NCBI GenBank assembly: GCA_017979445.1
Contig: CM030717.1
Span: 17,161,288 to 17,225,287, forward strand
Direction: 5' to 3'
From: Akebia trifoliata
Taxonomy: Eukaryota > Streptophyta > Magnoliopsida > Ranunculales > Lardizabalaceae
DNA length: 64,000 nucleotides
Shown piece by piece: positions 1 through 11,925 of this stretch (position 1 is its first letter; each line of letters opens with the position of its first letter). The translations under genes were made by a program, and so were the position numbers. The notes under the pieces were generated by a model, which did no database searches, was not told where the DNA came from, and saw only the letters and a program-made list of their open reading frames with translations.

Positions 1-132
1 GTTTATGTTTTATCGAATTTTGATAACAAAATCGTGGGTGGGTCGAATGGTTCGAAGAATGGAAGAAGAAATCGAAAAAGGGATTGAAAAACCCAAAAAT
101 CGCGAGTGAGTTTCAGGCTGTAGGTGGGAAGG

Positions 133-325
133 GTCGGTGCCACCGGCACCTACCGAAGGCATTCTGTCGGTCCCACCGACAGAATGAGGTTTCTGCCACC
201 GACGAAACCAAATAACGCGAGAAAATTTTACACTGTCGGCAGGACCGTCGGTCCCACCGACACCTGCCGATGTGTATTATGTCGGTTCCACCGATAGAAT
301 TCTGGTTCTGCCACCGACAGACACA
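133..325. repeat. Cluster of short dyad (hairpin) motifs, TGTCGGT-ACCGACA type
   Basis: At least four imperfect copies of a dyad built on GTCGGT/ACCGAC occur here. The best one (161-185) has an 11-bp perfect stem (ATTCTGTCGGT) around a CCC loop. Others lie around 133-150, 248-262, 282-298 and 310-320. The cluster is much more GC-rich than its surroundings. Function unknown. Confidence 0.75.
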
Positions 326-2013
326 GTTTTGATCAGAACAGTGTTCTGACTCTTGGCTTGACCTCCTCACACCTTATACACTATTTCTCACCCTTTATTT
401 CATTAAAAACATTTAAGTAAATACACTATTTACTTTCCATTTACTTTAAGTTCTTTAATGAAATTAAGGTTTTACCCCCCATTTCGGAATAATGGGAATG
501 GTTTTAAGATCCAAATCTCAAAGGATCAAAATCCGAATTTTGGTTTCAAGAACAAAACGTAATTTTCGACGTTTTCGGCAAGTTTTCAAAATGAAATAAC
601 TTTCGCGTTTCTTTGAATTAGATTACAAAAACTATATGGTGTCGAATCTCATGATCGAGACTTTCATTTCGAAAAACCCGTTTTCAATTTCGAAAACTTT
701 GAAAAATTGAGTTTCCGACACTTAGTCAAATTTCACCAGCTTTCATGATTTTTAACAGCTTTTGCCCCGTGCATCATCGGGACCTTGTTTTTTTAATAAA
801 CTTCGGTGGTTTTCAATGGAAAGACCAAAAGAATGACTTTGAAAGATTGAAAATGAATGGTTGATTTGAAATGATGAAAAATGAGAATATTGAGAGAATG
901 GGAAAAGGGAAATGAACGGTAAAATGTCAGAATCACACCCAAGGGGTGATGTCTGCATTTTACATTGTATGTTGTGTGTAGGTTGGTGAAAGGATATCCA
1001 GGTTATTAATGAAAGGGTTGCAAGTTTATTTCCGATTATGTTAGCGCTTGCGCTGAGTACTGTTATTTATTTTAGGCCGATTAGCCACGGTTGCATGGTA
1101 GGAACTGGATATCTGTTCCCAACCCTGTTCTGTTAATTTCTCTTTTGTTTTAAATGAAAAATCATATATGTACGTAGCTATTTTGTGAGCTGTTAAAGGG
1201 TTTGTGAATGCCTGAAGGGATAGTGTGTCACATCATCCGGAGGGGTACACTATCCTGGGATGTACGGTAGGGACCACCAAACTCATACGTGGTATGGGAC
1301 GCGTATGAGAGTGGAGTCACAACTGGAATCCGGGTCCATTCTTTCTTATCTTTACCAGTGAACGTGTTTTGTAAAGGTGGTCGTATACGAGTGGAGTGTC
1401 TTTTGGGAATCACATGCACGCCTGATAGGCATAGACGAAGATGATTAGTCAGTGATCACTAACAATCTAGTAGTAGTCGAACGTTCTGACACATCGAAAA
1501 GAGACCCATTGCTTACGGTCACGTCAAACGGCCAGCCTGAGCCGGATAAATGGTCACCAGTGTGGTAAGCGCAGCGACCGGCCACAAAATCAGGAACTAA
1601 AAGCCAGATTTATGTTGTAACATCATGTCCTGACTGGGAGCGATCTAGTCGTGAATCCCAACTCTTTAATTCCAATACTCCACCATTTGTATTATGTATC
1701 TGTTGTTATATTTCGAATTACAAACTGAGAAGCATGTCTATTATTTTAATGTTGTCAACATTATTTGCATAAAATGGAAAATGTATAATGAGTATGGATA
1801 ATTGATGTTATGTGTAATTTTTAAATTGTTTAGTTGCACATCCCTGGCTATATGTATCAGTTGATCGTATTTTATCTTGTAAAACCTTGCATGTATTAAA
1901 ATGTTCAGTATGCTTTATTCGATCATGCTTAGAAAGGGTTATTAGTAGGAATTGGCTGTGGACTTACTGGGTAACCATTGTTACTCACCCTTTCCTTCCT
2001 ATTTTTTTTTTAG

Positions 2014-2103
2014 TTTCAGCACTTGCAGCTGTCGAGGCAGGCGTAGAGGCAGTAATTGAGGAGTATCTGGTCGATCAGATCGACGATCAGATTTTATTGC
2101 CTG
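2014..2103 (+). other. Candidate cryptic exon inside the LTR
   Basis: A possible 3' splice site (branch-point-like TTACTCAC, pyrimidine tract, TAG) precedes 90 bases that end in CCTG followed by GTGAGTA, a near-consensus plant 5' splice site. The same arrangement is kept in five other LTR copies of the family, with exon lengths of 82-90 nt. That it is ever spliced is inference. Confidence 0.45.
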
Positions 2104-2454
2104 GTGAGTACTAGGACCACATCCCTTAGTGTTGTCAGTTTCATCCAGGATGTATGTAGTTTTTGGATTTGAGAGTTTAGGCCTCTGTTAGAGTGAGAGT
2201 GTTTTGGTAAGCCTGTATATTGATAAATCTTCCGCACTCTGATCTACTTACATGTTAGATGTAATTAGTCTTCCGCTGTTATTTTCCTGTATCTACATTT
2301 TTATATACAGGTTTTGTTATAAATTGGTTTATCAGGTTTGAGTTCCGTGAAATGCTAACATAAATAGAGGAGACCATGCCGAAATTTCGAGGTGCCACCT
2401 AGTACCTTGGGATTTGGCCTTGGGATTTGTGTTAGCATTTGGCGGGGCGTTACA

Positions 2455-3085
2455 AACAGTCCATTGAATTTCATCAACCATGGGATTGATGGAATCCTTG
2501 TATGTTTCTCGGTATCGATCATTTGTGAAACAATCTTCTAAGAAATCAAAAGGTGGCATTTTTCCTTCTTTGATAGCAAAGTAGCATGAAGGCATGGGAG
2601 ACCAAGGTGGTCATAACGACGATATATGCAACTCAACTTTCCCAGATAGAAAACATATCTATTTTTAAGTACACCAACCTCATAAATATGCGTTCTAATC
2701 TGACGAGTATCCACATAATTTGATGAAATATGAAACATCTTAAATTCAGGCAGAGTAAAAAAGAGTTAACTGTTCTTTGAATGTTTTGCATTCTTCAGAC
2801 TGCTCAAAGAAATAGTTACAAAACTTAATATGTATTGCATGAACAAGAGTTGTAATCGAAAGTTTCCTTTCTAATTTTATAAATTTGTTCATACATTTAA
2901 ATATGTGCGTGATCATCATGCGATATTGTTGGACAGGAAAGTAAGTTCTAGTCCATTTTTTCTAATCGATGACACTTAACCATTTGTAATATTAGGGTTG
3001 AGTGTTACGCAACCCAAACATCTTGTGTTCAAATACTTGAATGCTATATATTTTTCTCATCATCCAGATTTTCTGTTTAGCAATG
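2455..3085 (-). pseudogene. MULE (Mutator-like) transposase pseudogene, C-terminal part
   Basis: Read on the minus strand, 3085 down to about 2870 encodes a segment like KWTRTYFPVQQYRMMITHI, which matches the part of MuDR/MULE transposases just after the catalytic region (usually WARAYF...RYNMMTTNI). Further on (2538-2738) is a degenerate SWIM zinc finger, CIYRRYDHLGLPCLHA, in which the second cysteine of CxC has become tyrosine. After that, FTNDRYRETYKDSINPM is the conserved block that follows SWIM in these proteins. Frame changes and stops break the reading frame. The sequence is cut at 2454 by an LTR. It continues the pseudogene at 7199-8140; the two halves are separated only by the solo LTR at 3086-7193. 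The family assignment is by motif recall, without a database search. Confidence 0.85.
3081..3085. repeat. Target-site duplication, left copy (CAATG)
   Basis: CAATG immediately precedes the TGTAGACACC start of the solo LTR and is repeated exactly after its CA end at 7194-7198. Confidence 0.9.
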
Positions 3086-3448
3086 TGTAGACACCCCATT
3101 TTTTTCATCTGCCTAATTCGACAATTCATCACCCGGTTTTGGTGGATTCCTAATGATGAATATAAAAGAACTTGAAGGCTTGTGAGTACTGCTTGATTTC
3201 TTATGTTTCTAGTTTATTTTCACACCCCTACTCGTCACAACTCGACATAGAAGTTTACACACGCGTAGGATCGCTACATCTTACACCTGATTTAGCAAGC
3301 ACGTACGCATAGGTTCGTTATACAATTCGACAACTTAGAGACCTCACTACGCTAGAAAATTATAACTTTAGAACTTAGAGAAATACTCACACAGTGACTG
3401 AAAGAAATCTCACGCTGAAATCCCTAAAAAATTGTAAAAATCACAAAA

Positions 3449-3770
3449 ATGACGAAAATATCCCTTCATGACGAAAATACCCTTCATAAATTTTGGATGT
3501 CTGAAAGGTCTCGAAAGTACCTCCATTGCACTCAGAACGTGATTTCGAGTCTAACAGGATCCAAATCGATGAAAACAAAGAAATTTATAAAAATTTGTAA
3601 AAAAATCATCAAAATGACGAAAATACCCCTCATATACCTCGGACCTCCGAAAAATCTCAAAAGTACCTCCATTGTACTCAGAATGTGATTTCAAGTCTAA
3701 CGAGACCCAAATCGATGAAAACAGAGAAATTCGAGAAAAATCTGTAAAAATCGTCAAAAGACCAAAATAC
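3449..3770 (+). repeat. Two tandem copies of a ~150-160 bp LTR block
   Basis: Units starting near 3449 and 3613 share ATGACGAAAATA, AAGTACCTCCATTG, CTCAGAA-GTGATTTC and CCAAATCGATGAAAAC in the same order. Confidence 0.8.
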
Positions 3771-4720
3771 CTCTCAATATGCAACTTTACAATTTAGAGA
3801 TCCCGATCCCTAGGACAATGTAAATTGAAATCCAATTTAAACTAAAAATAAAATTCAAATTAAAAATTAAACAATTCAAAATTAAAATCAAACAATTAAA
3901 ATTAAAATCGAACAATTAAATCCAATCAAAAATATTTTTCAAATTAAAAATAATAATAATAAAAATTCTATCAACCAAAATAAAATTTTCAAATAATCAA
4001 CCATCAAAATTAAACTCAAATTCTATCAATAAATTTAAAATCGAACCCAATCTAAAATCAAATTAAAACTCAAAACTTAACCAATCGAAATCTAATCAAT
4101 CGACCAATTAAAAATTAAAATCAATTTAAGTTTCAAATTAAAACGCAAATTAATCAACCAGTTCAAAATTTAAATTAAAAATTAAATTCAAATTAAACAA
4201 TTAAAATTCAAATTAAAATCAAATTGAAAATCACTCAACCAATTAAAATATAAAAATAAAATTAAAATCGAACAATCAACCAATTGAAACAAAATCAAAT
4301 CGACCAATAACCAATATTACAATCAAAATTCAAATTAAATTTTAATATAACAATTTTAATCCAAAATTTAAAACCAAACACAAATTCAAATTTAATTTAA
4401 AACATAAAAGTTAAATCAAAATGTCAACGAATCTAAAATTCAACTAAAAAAATAATAAAATTCAACCAATCACAACTCATTAGCAAGAAATTACCGTAGT
4501 ACGAGTAGCATGGGATCACCATCTCTCCTTCTCCAAAATAAAAAAAATTAAAAATTAAAAAAAGAAAAGAGAGAGAATAAAACGTGGGCACTCTCCAACT
4601 CCCCATCTTCTTCTCCTACGTCTCTAACTCCTCCTCATAACCACCCATGTTCTCCTCTCACTCTCCCATCTCTCCCATCTCTCCCTCTCTACCTCTCTCA
4701 TGATTTTTAGGGAGAACCAC

Positions 4721-4728
4721 TATAAAAG
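4721..4728 (+). promoter_or_regulatory. Putative LTR TATA box (TATAAAAG)
   Basis: TATAAAAG in a C/A-rich context within the solo LTR, about 1.6 kb from its start. It is followed by pyrimidine-rich sequence. It fits a Pol II LTR promoter, but the start site is not verified. Confidence 0.5.
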
Positions 4729-5740
4729 GAAAATGCAAGGGACCATTGAAAAGGGACTCGAGCCGACATTTTTTTACTACCCTCCATAATAAAAAAACCT
4801 GCAACTTTCCATCTTCTTCCTCCCCCATTAAAAATTCAGCAACTTCCCCATTAAAAATTTTCAACTTTTCATCTTCTTCCACCCCATTAAAAATTTTGTA
4901 ACTTTCCATCTTCTTCCTCCCCATTAAAAATTCTACAACTTTCTATCTTCTTCTTCCCCCATTAAACAAATTTCAGTAACTTTTCTCATTAAAATTCAGT
5001 AACATCGTCCTTCACATTGCTGCCCAACGCCCAACCACCTCTCTCTCTCTCCATTTTGATCTTCCTCATAGTTGCTGCAACTTTTTCATCTCCATTACAG
5101 CCACACCTTCATCATATTCCACCCATTAAAGCTCCAATGTCATCTATCTTGTTGCCCATTTTTATATCTCCATTAATCCTATAACTTCTCTCCAATACTC
5201 TTTCGTTTCATAAAAAAAATAATAGCAATTTCTCTCTTTGGCAACGCTCCTTCTTTGATTTATTGGACATCCCACAACGGTCATCATCTCCTCCTATTCC
5301 AACATCATTGGGTATCACAAGCTTTTCGATTTATTTTTGAAGGAATCCTCGCATCCAAAATTATTTGGTGAATGTAAGTTATTTTATTTATTCATTTATT
5401 TATTTTTAATTAGTTTTTTATTATTATTATTGATTCTTAATTTCACATTTTTATGCATTCGAATTAATCCGTTGATTTTGGGGGCATACATGGTATTAAT
5501 GGCAACTTTTACTTTTCTACAAAATTAGTGGATCAATTCGATCATATTTGTTGATAGATTGATTGGGCCAACTCGTTATTTTCAAGTTAGTGGACCGGTT
5601 CATTGATTGTTGATGTCTATCGAGTCGATTCGTCGATTTTTGATGTTAGTTGGTTAACTCATTAATGTTGATCTACTCAATAAAAATTATTGGTGTGCAC
5701 GAAAGATAAAAATAAAAAATTGATTTTCACAATAAAAATT

Positions 5741-6690
5741 ACGAGTCGACTCGTTGATTTTGGGGACATTGAAAATTTGAATCGAATTTAAAAAAAAAAT
5801 TAGGCACGTGGGCTAAATCACCGATTTAATACACGTGACGATTCCAAAAAAATTAGGATTCTTTTGGTTAACAAATTGCGAGTCGACTTGCTGATTTTGG
5901 GGACATTGAGAATTTGAATCGAATTTTTAAAAATTAGGCACGTGGGTTAAATCACCGATTTAATACATGTGGCGATTCCACAAAAATTAGGATTCTTTTG
6001 GTTAACAAATTGCGAGTCGACTCGCTGATTTTGGGGACATTGAGAATTTGAATCGAATTTTTAAAAAAATTAGGCACGTGGGTTAAATCACTGATTTAAT
6101 ACACGTGGCGATTCCAAAAAAATTAGGATTTTTTTGGTTAACAAATTGCGAGTCGACTCGCTGATTTTGGGGATATTGAGAATTTGAATCGAATTTTTAA
6201 AAATTAGGCACGTGGGTTAAATCACCGATTTAATACACGTGGCGATTCTGAAAAAAAAATTATAATTTTTATGATATAAAATTGCGAGTCGACTCGTTGA
6301 TTTTGGGGACATTGAGAATTCGAATCGAATTTTTTAAAAATTAGGCACATGGATTAAATCACCAATTTAATACACGTGGCGATTCCAAAAAAATTAGGAT
6401 TCTTTTGATTAACAAATTGCGAGTCGACTCGCTGATTTTTGGGATATTGAAAATTTGAATCGATTTTATTTTAAAATTAGGCACGTGGTTAACTCACCGA
6501 TTTAATACACGTGGCATTTCAAAAATTGAATTTCTTTGATAAAAAATATGAGTCAAGTCACTGATTTTAATGCACGTGGTATTTCAAAAATCGAATTTCT
6601 TTGATTAAAAAAAAATATGTGAGTCGACTCACTGATTTTAATGCACGTGATGATTAAAAAAAAATCGAATTTCTTTGATAAAATGTCGTC
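5741..6690. repeat. Tandem array, ~136-bp unit with G-boxes and a perfect palindrome
   Basis: Unit starts marked by the GAGTCGACTC core lie at 5741, 5878, 6012, 6148, 6284 and 6419 (spacing 134-137 bp), followed by shortened, more diverged units to about 6690. Most full units contain two CACGTG G-boxes, one in GGCACGTGGG and one in ACACGTGGC, the latter matching the ABRE consensus. Most also contain GCGAGTCGACTCGC, a perfect 14-bp palindrome. The array lies downstream of the putative TATA box, so it would be in the transcribed part of the LTR. Confidence 0.9.
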
Positions 6691-7193
6691 AATGAGCCAA
6701 TTCACTAATGTTACATACGTGGCATTGAAAATCGGTTTCATATTATTCAAAATGTGACTGAATTGATCAATTAATTTTTGGTGCCACGTAAGCCTTATTA
6801 AATTGTGGGATTCCTTTTATGCGAAATTCGAGAATCTATGTAATTATCTTAATCATAAGATTCATTTGGTAATCCAGGCAATAAACTGATGATGATGATT
6901 GGACCATGGTCTTGACCCTAGTCTTTGATTGTTGACCATAAGATATTTTTGGATTGTAGTAGAGACTGATCATCTTGATCAGGCAGGTTCGGTGCCTAAC
7001 ACCTTCCAAAACTTGTAACCTGACCCCTTACCCATCTCTTTGATTCATGGACTGACCCATATCCATTTGGAGTTAATTTTGGTTCCTAGACCTAAACTAG
7101 GTGGCGACTCCCCATTTCTTAAAAATCCCCGAGATACGTAGATCGGACCCCTATCCGCTATTTAGCAGACGGCCAGAGGTCGAGGCGATTTCA

Positions 7194-7198
7194 CAATG
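7194..7198. repeat. Target-site duplication, right copy (CAATG)
   Basis: Exact repeat of 3081-3085, directly after the LTR end. Confidence 0.9.
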
Positions 7199-8140
7199 TT
7201 GTCCTTGAATTCACGTAGGAAATTATCACATACATGTCTTAAACAAAATTCATGGCTGACGTTGGAAAATACAAGAAGGACACTCTCTAGAATGCTTAGG
7301 TGACAATCAAATATCAATACGAACCGACTTTCAATTCTAATAACTCTATCTCAGAGGATCCAAAAAAATCATGATCATGAATAGATATTTTCACTCTCAA
7401 CGACTACAAAGGCTATTAGGAAGACTTTGTCATTACCATCTAAGCCAGTTGCAACTAAGAGTTGGCCCTGGTATTTACCTTTTAAGTGAGCTATATCAAC
7501 TGATATAATGTCTCTTATGTTATTTCTATAACTCTTAATACAAGGATCAAAAGCCCAAATTTTTTTTCAAACCTATCTTCCTCTCTACATCAAGTATAGT
7601 GACGACATCAGGATCAATACGCATTAACTTAAAACAATACGATGGTAATATACGATATGAATCGTCCTATGAACCAACCAACTCCAATATAGCAAACTAT
7701 TTTCCCTTCCATGCCTTATAATATGAAATTGTAGTACCAAAGTATTTTTGAATATACGTGATAATTTGAGCAGATGTCATATTGAGGTGCTCATTCAAAA
7801 TTATCTTCGCTCGAATTACAATCCAACGATTACTGGCTTGTCTATGGTCACGACCATATATTGGTAATGCACACATATGATTGGAAATTAACTTCTTTAT
7901 TTCAAAATTTGGAGTCCCACAGAGTTTAATAACATGAATGCGCTAAGGACAACTTTGAACAATACACTTGGCTGAGATTGTTGTCTAACAAGTCCTTATG
8001 GGTTCAATTTGGAAGTTTGACAACATCGCACACTCCTTTAAAACTACTTGAAACAAAATTTTCAACTAAAGTATTTCCAACTTTTAATTTTATCCATCCC
8101 TTAGAATGATTTTCAAGAGAAAATTAAAGAACTTCATCAT
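7199..8140 (-). pseudogene. MULE transposase pseudogene, zinc-finger and DDE part
   Basis: On the minus strand, 8140 to 7860 encodes an N-terminal DNA-binding region with a CIVQSCP...RIHV stretch and a following SNHMC, in which the usual tryptophan after CP is now a stop. Next comes the typical MULE link region (ASNRWIVIRAKIILNEHLN, then YKAWKGK). Around 7400-7510 lies the catalytic core start: ISVDIAHLKGKYQGQLLVAT with the first Asp near 7495, followed by GLDGNDKVFLIAF. The segment down to 7199 carries HEFCLRHVCDNFLREFKDN, matching the conserved HRYCxRHxxxNF block. A frameshift near 7565 in a run of T and several stops make it a pseudogene. It continues at 3085 on the far side of the solo LTR. 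Confidence 0.85.
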
Positions 8141-8151
8141 TGAAATATGGG

Positions 8152-8306
8152 CTATCATATATTTTATCATAATATTTTTCCCCACATATTGCTAGATTCA
8201 ATATCATTTTATCATTTGTCAGAATCTACTATCCTATATTTTATCATAATATTTTTCCCCACATATTGCCAAATTCAATATCATTTGATCATTTGTCAGA
8301 ATCTAA
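8152..8306. repeat. 77-bp tandem duplication
   Basis: Two near-identical copies (starting 8152 and 8229) of a unit with TATTTTATCATAATATTTTT and TTTGTCAGAATCTA. It lies in the upstream part of the MULE pseudogene. Confidence 0.85.
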
Positions 8307-9334
8307 TCCCATGTCTGCACTGCAACTAAATTTCTATCTTGGGTCAGAACTACTACATGAACTATTTTTCGAGACTTTCTTTATGGATGAAATATATGAC
8401 TCAAATAATTTTCTTTTTTTTTTTCTATGAGAGCAAATTCCCCCATCCATATCGACATCCCTGCTATCAACTGATAATTCATTGTAAAAGGAAAATTGTG
8501 TTAGATATATAAACTTTTCTAAGAGGATTAATTGAAGAAAACAATAGGAGTGGACATACATAGGGGTTGAACATCTTAAAATATCAACGTGTAGGTCTGG
8601 ATTGGGAGGATCTGAATCTGAAACATTTTGATGTGCAGGTGGATAAATTGAACTCCCAACTTTACTGTAGACATGACAATGTGAATCAGAACATCAAGGA
8701 AAAAAATATATGAATTTTTAAGGTTCGAATCACCCTAGTGTATGCTTAATTTCATATAAAAACCTAATAGGTGATGAATCTGGAACTCGTCTAATATCAC
8801 CACATCCCTTGGTTGGATTTGTTGAAATATGATCATCTTGACCATTCCTTTATAAATGGGATTGAAAAACTAATTAGAGATGAATCGCATTGATATAACT
8901 TAGACTATAACCAGTTCTTAACTTAAAATAAAATTAAAGAAAGAACAAACCTACTTGAACATCTTTCTACTCTCAACAACTTTAAAGGGACCACACTCAG
9001 CTCCAACGTTTTTTCCCTTCTGCATGTGTAAAACCCTAAATCATTTATATCAACCACAAATAAAACACAATTAATAAATTTTTTACTACGATTAATACAA
9101 GTTCATGATGTCCCATACTTATTTTCAAACATATTCTATGCATGCATACAGTTGGTATCATTTTCCATTTTAATAAGACGTAAAGATTTTGTGATGAAAA
9201 CGTATATGATTTAGGAATCTTCTGGTATTCCAAAGAAAATCTCTTTAACTTATGCATCGTTTTCTATATCCATGGAGGGGTAATTCTATACAAGTATTTT
9301 AATTTCAAAACACTCTCATTTCGATTACATGCGG
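8307..9334 (-). pseudogene. Probable 5' region of the MULE pseudogene
   Basis: Minus-strand reading gives broken frames with protein-like composition, for example an acidic/Lys-rich stretch at 8334-8561 and a short frame at 9045-9257. Position and orientation suggest the variable N-terminal part of the MULE transposase. I do not recognise a domain. The region is cut at 9335 by the LTR of element C; no terminal inverted repeat of the MULE is visible. Confidence 0.4.
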
Positions 9335-11088
9335 TGTAGACACCCAAATTTGACCGGGCCCTCGACGCAAAATGCCCCAAAAATCGCAAAAATTGGAATG
9401 GGTTTCGAGGCCCAAACTTACAAAAATACAATGTATTTTGTTATCCTATTTTCAATAAACGGCCCAAGGCCTCTCACGTGGCCCACAGACCAAATCCCTT
9501 ACCATCTTTCTAAACCCAACTCAACTCAATCCAACATAAGCCCAAACCCATTATCCAAGCCTATTCAACCAACAACCTAAGCCTAACCAAACACATTACC
9601 CAAACCCAACACATTACCCAAGCCCAATATCACAACCAATCACCCAATATCATCAAGATATGACACATGTCATCACCCCATCTCATCTCCCTCATCCAAC
9701 CACCAACTCCCATCACCTTAACTATACCATTAATTTCCTCTAAATATCATCTACCCTCACTTACAACCTACACCCCCTAACCTATCCTATCCATTCATTC
9801 AAATCAAACACTTACAACCTACACCATCCCTAACCTATCCTATCCATTCATTCAAATCAAACACTTACAACTTACACCCCCTAACCTATCCTATCCATTC
9901 TCTCAAGTCAAACACTTATAACCTACACCTCCCCCTAATCTACCCCCATCATTCCCTACAAAACCTATCTCTACAACCTAAACCTACACCTATCCTCTCA
10001 AATCAAATCCTCATCCTTTCCTATCAACTCATCTCAACCCTTCATTTTCATTCACTTTGACACATGTCATCATCTCCCTCACTCTCCCAAAATATCATCA
10101 ACCACCTCCTTAAATCCTCCATTATCTTAAATCAAATACCATTTAATCACAACCACCATCTTAAACTCACATCACCAAACATTCTACCCAAATGGATTGG
10201 GTAGGATCCAAACCATTTGGGTCAAAACTCACTCATTTAACCCCCCTCTTCCCTAAATACCCTCCAATCTCCTCTAAATTACATCCACTTTTTTCTCAAA
10301 AAAGCATAACCATTCTATCATTTTTCTTCATTTCACCCAACTTTACTCCTAAAATAACTTTCCAACTTCTATAAAAAACCCTCCATTCTCCCCTTACAAT
10401 AACTAATGAAAATTTGACAAAAAAAATCTCTAAAAAAAATCACAACTCACCTCAACTCTCTACTCCTACTCTACTCTTAACACCCAATTCTCAACTCATC
10501 TCACAACTCTCAACTCTCAACTCTCAACCTTCTCTCAAACAAGTCAAGCAAAGAAAAATAAGACTCATCAAAGAAAGTCAAAGGAAGTCTAGGAAGGAAC
10601 AAGGTGGGTTTAGACAAAGGAACACCCCCCTCAACTCTCCTTCTCTACTCACCCCTTTCTCTACACTTTTGCACACACCACAATGATTTGAGTCCTTCAA
10701 GGGCCCCTTTTTCAATAAGGATGCCCTCAATGGATTAAATCAACATCAAAGCCCCTCATGCTTGAGGGCACACATTGAGTTTTCTTTTCGATTTTATTTT
10801 TCTTTTTTTTATTTAAAAAAAAACGAATCTGAGGTTACCACATTACGTGGATGGAGTAGGGTGCCTAACACCTTCCCTACTCCATAAATGGACCCCCTTA
10901 CCTTGAATCAAGGTTGGACCATGTACCCTATCCATACGAGAGTCATCAAAGCGTTAAAATGACATGTTTTTCAAAAATACAAATTCGGGTGACCATTCAC
11001 ACCCATTTTCGAAAATGAATGGTGGTGACTCCAAAACACCCCAAAGTGGAGGGATGTTTCAAAAAGAGTTGAAAATCCCGTCTCCACA
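9335..11088 (+). mobile_element. 5' LTR of Tat-type element C
   Basis: Starts with TGTAGACACCC and ends in CACA just before a primer-binding site, giving a 1754-bp LTR. It contains short CCTAACCTATCC-type repeats (about 9770-9980), a TATA box at 10370, and near its end GGTGACTCC and GGTGACCATTCACACCC, which have counterparts in the minus-strand LTR of element A at 41525-43791. The segment around 10192-10230 (GATTGGGTAGGATCC) matches the complement of 42350-42390. The matching 3' LTR is missing because element C is truncated at about 18036. Confidence 0.85.
10370..10377 (+). promoter_or_regulatory. Putative LTR TATA box (TATAAAAA)
   Basis: TATAAAAA preceded by pyrimidine-rich and followed by C-rich sequence, about 1 kb into the LTR. 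The same position in the element-A LTR also has a TATA-like motif (42206-42213 on the minus strand). Confidence 0.5.
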
Positions 11089-11091
11089 GCT

Positions 11092-11109
11092 TGGCGACTC
11101 CACTGGGGA
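11092..11109 (+). other. Primer-binding site of element C (tRNA-Arg-like)
   Basis: TGGCGACTCCACTGGGGA lies 3 bases after the LTR end. From memory of the plant tRNA-Arg 3' end, this is complementary at all but one position. An Arg primer is typical of Tat/Ogre elements. Confidence 0.75.
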
Positions 11110-11925
11110 AAACATACTAGTGGGTCCGACCCTCTTCTTCGATTCGATTATTTAAAAAAAAAATGTTTGCCTTCCTTTTTGTTTTGTTTTCTTTTTGTTT
11201 ATCTACTAACATTTGCTTTGTTTTTTTTATTTTGTTATTTTTTGCAAATTTCATATAGAAATGGTTGTAATGTTTATTTACATATACCGTTTGCTTTATT
11301 TTTATTTTTGGACAAGGAATGTAAGGATGGATACATGTTTTGCAAAAAAGAAATGCACGCACATGCACATGCGATTCATACCTCTATGCATAAGCCACCC
11401 CCCTTCCTCTTTAAATTTCTAACCCCGGAAGCCGGCACTCTCAAGCCCCCGAGATCGTTATTTTGGGTGGCTGGGAGGAGAACATCCACCCCATTCACCA
11501 ACCTAGGACATGTACACTTCGGTGTCCATCGAGGTTTGAAGAATGGGTAGCCGGAAAACTACCTACAAACCGCATGCATCGAAGCGTAATTAATAGACAA
11601 ATGACACTAAGGTTTTCAAAATTTAATTCCGTATCCATCCCACGTGTGTATGTTGTAATTTTATTTTATTTCTTTTTTTGTAGCCCACGAAGGCAAGTTG
11701 TATAGGCTTTAGGACATGTCCATTTTATTCTCTTTTGTATGTCCCTCTAGGTAAAAGGGGGAAATCTTTTTTCCTATCATGTGCATAAAAAAAAAAAAAC
11801 AAAAAAAATGACATTTTTGTAGCCTAAGCCAAAAAAACGGAGGCTATGTGCCTCAAAACCCAGAAATTCTGGGTTAAAATGGGATGAGGACAAAAAACAG
11901 AGGAAGTTTGGAAAGCCAGAAAAGG

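Larger units (their letters stand above)
1..2454 (+). mobile_element. 3' part of a Tekay-type LTR (left end outside window)
   Basis: From about 940 onward this stretch shares the same order of conserved blocks as the better delimited LTRs at 29586-32587 and 35285-38271: the AATGTCAGAATCACACC block, a block around 1200-1700, a GTAACCATTGTTAC palindrome near 1971-1984, and a terminal block ending in GGCGGGGCGTTACA. The last base is 2454, where MULE coding sequence begins. No primer-binding site follows, so this is probably a solo LTR. The first 900 bases differ from the other copies and carry their own hairpin repeats, so this is a related subfamily rather than the same one. The target duplication cannot be tested because the left end is outside the window. 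Confidence 0.75.
3086..7193 (+). mobile_element. Solo LTR of a Tat-type Ty3/gypsy element inserted in the MULE
   Basis: This 4108-bp unit starts with TGTAGACACC and ends in TTTCA, is flanked by identical CAATG direct repeats, and has no primer site or internal coding sequence, so it is an LTR left by LTR-LTR recombination. The TGTAGACACC start is shared with the LTRs at 9335 and 43791. Inside, in order, are a duplicated ~150-bp block (3449-3770), a low-complexity AAATTAAAATC tract (about 3830-4450), a pyrimidine-rich stretch, a TATA box (4721), short CATCTTCTTCC-type repeats (4800-4975) and a ~136-bp tandem array with G-boxes (5741-6690). The insertion splits MULE coding sequence between two adjacent conserved segments, which confirms both boundaries independently. 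Confidence 0.93.

Noticed and set aside
9329..9335. Target duplication for element C
   Set aside because: The right end of element C is lost at about 18036, so no pair can be tested.
11167..11550. 127-codon frame after the primer site of element C
   Set aside because: Hydrophobic start is from a T-rich tract; the leader has no conserved ORF in the other copies.
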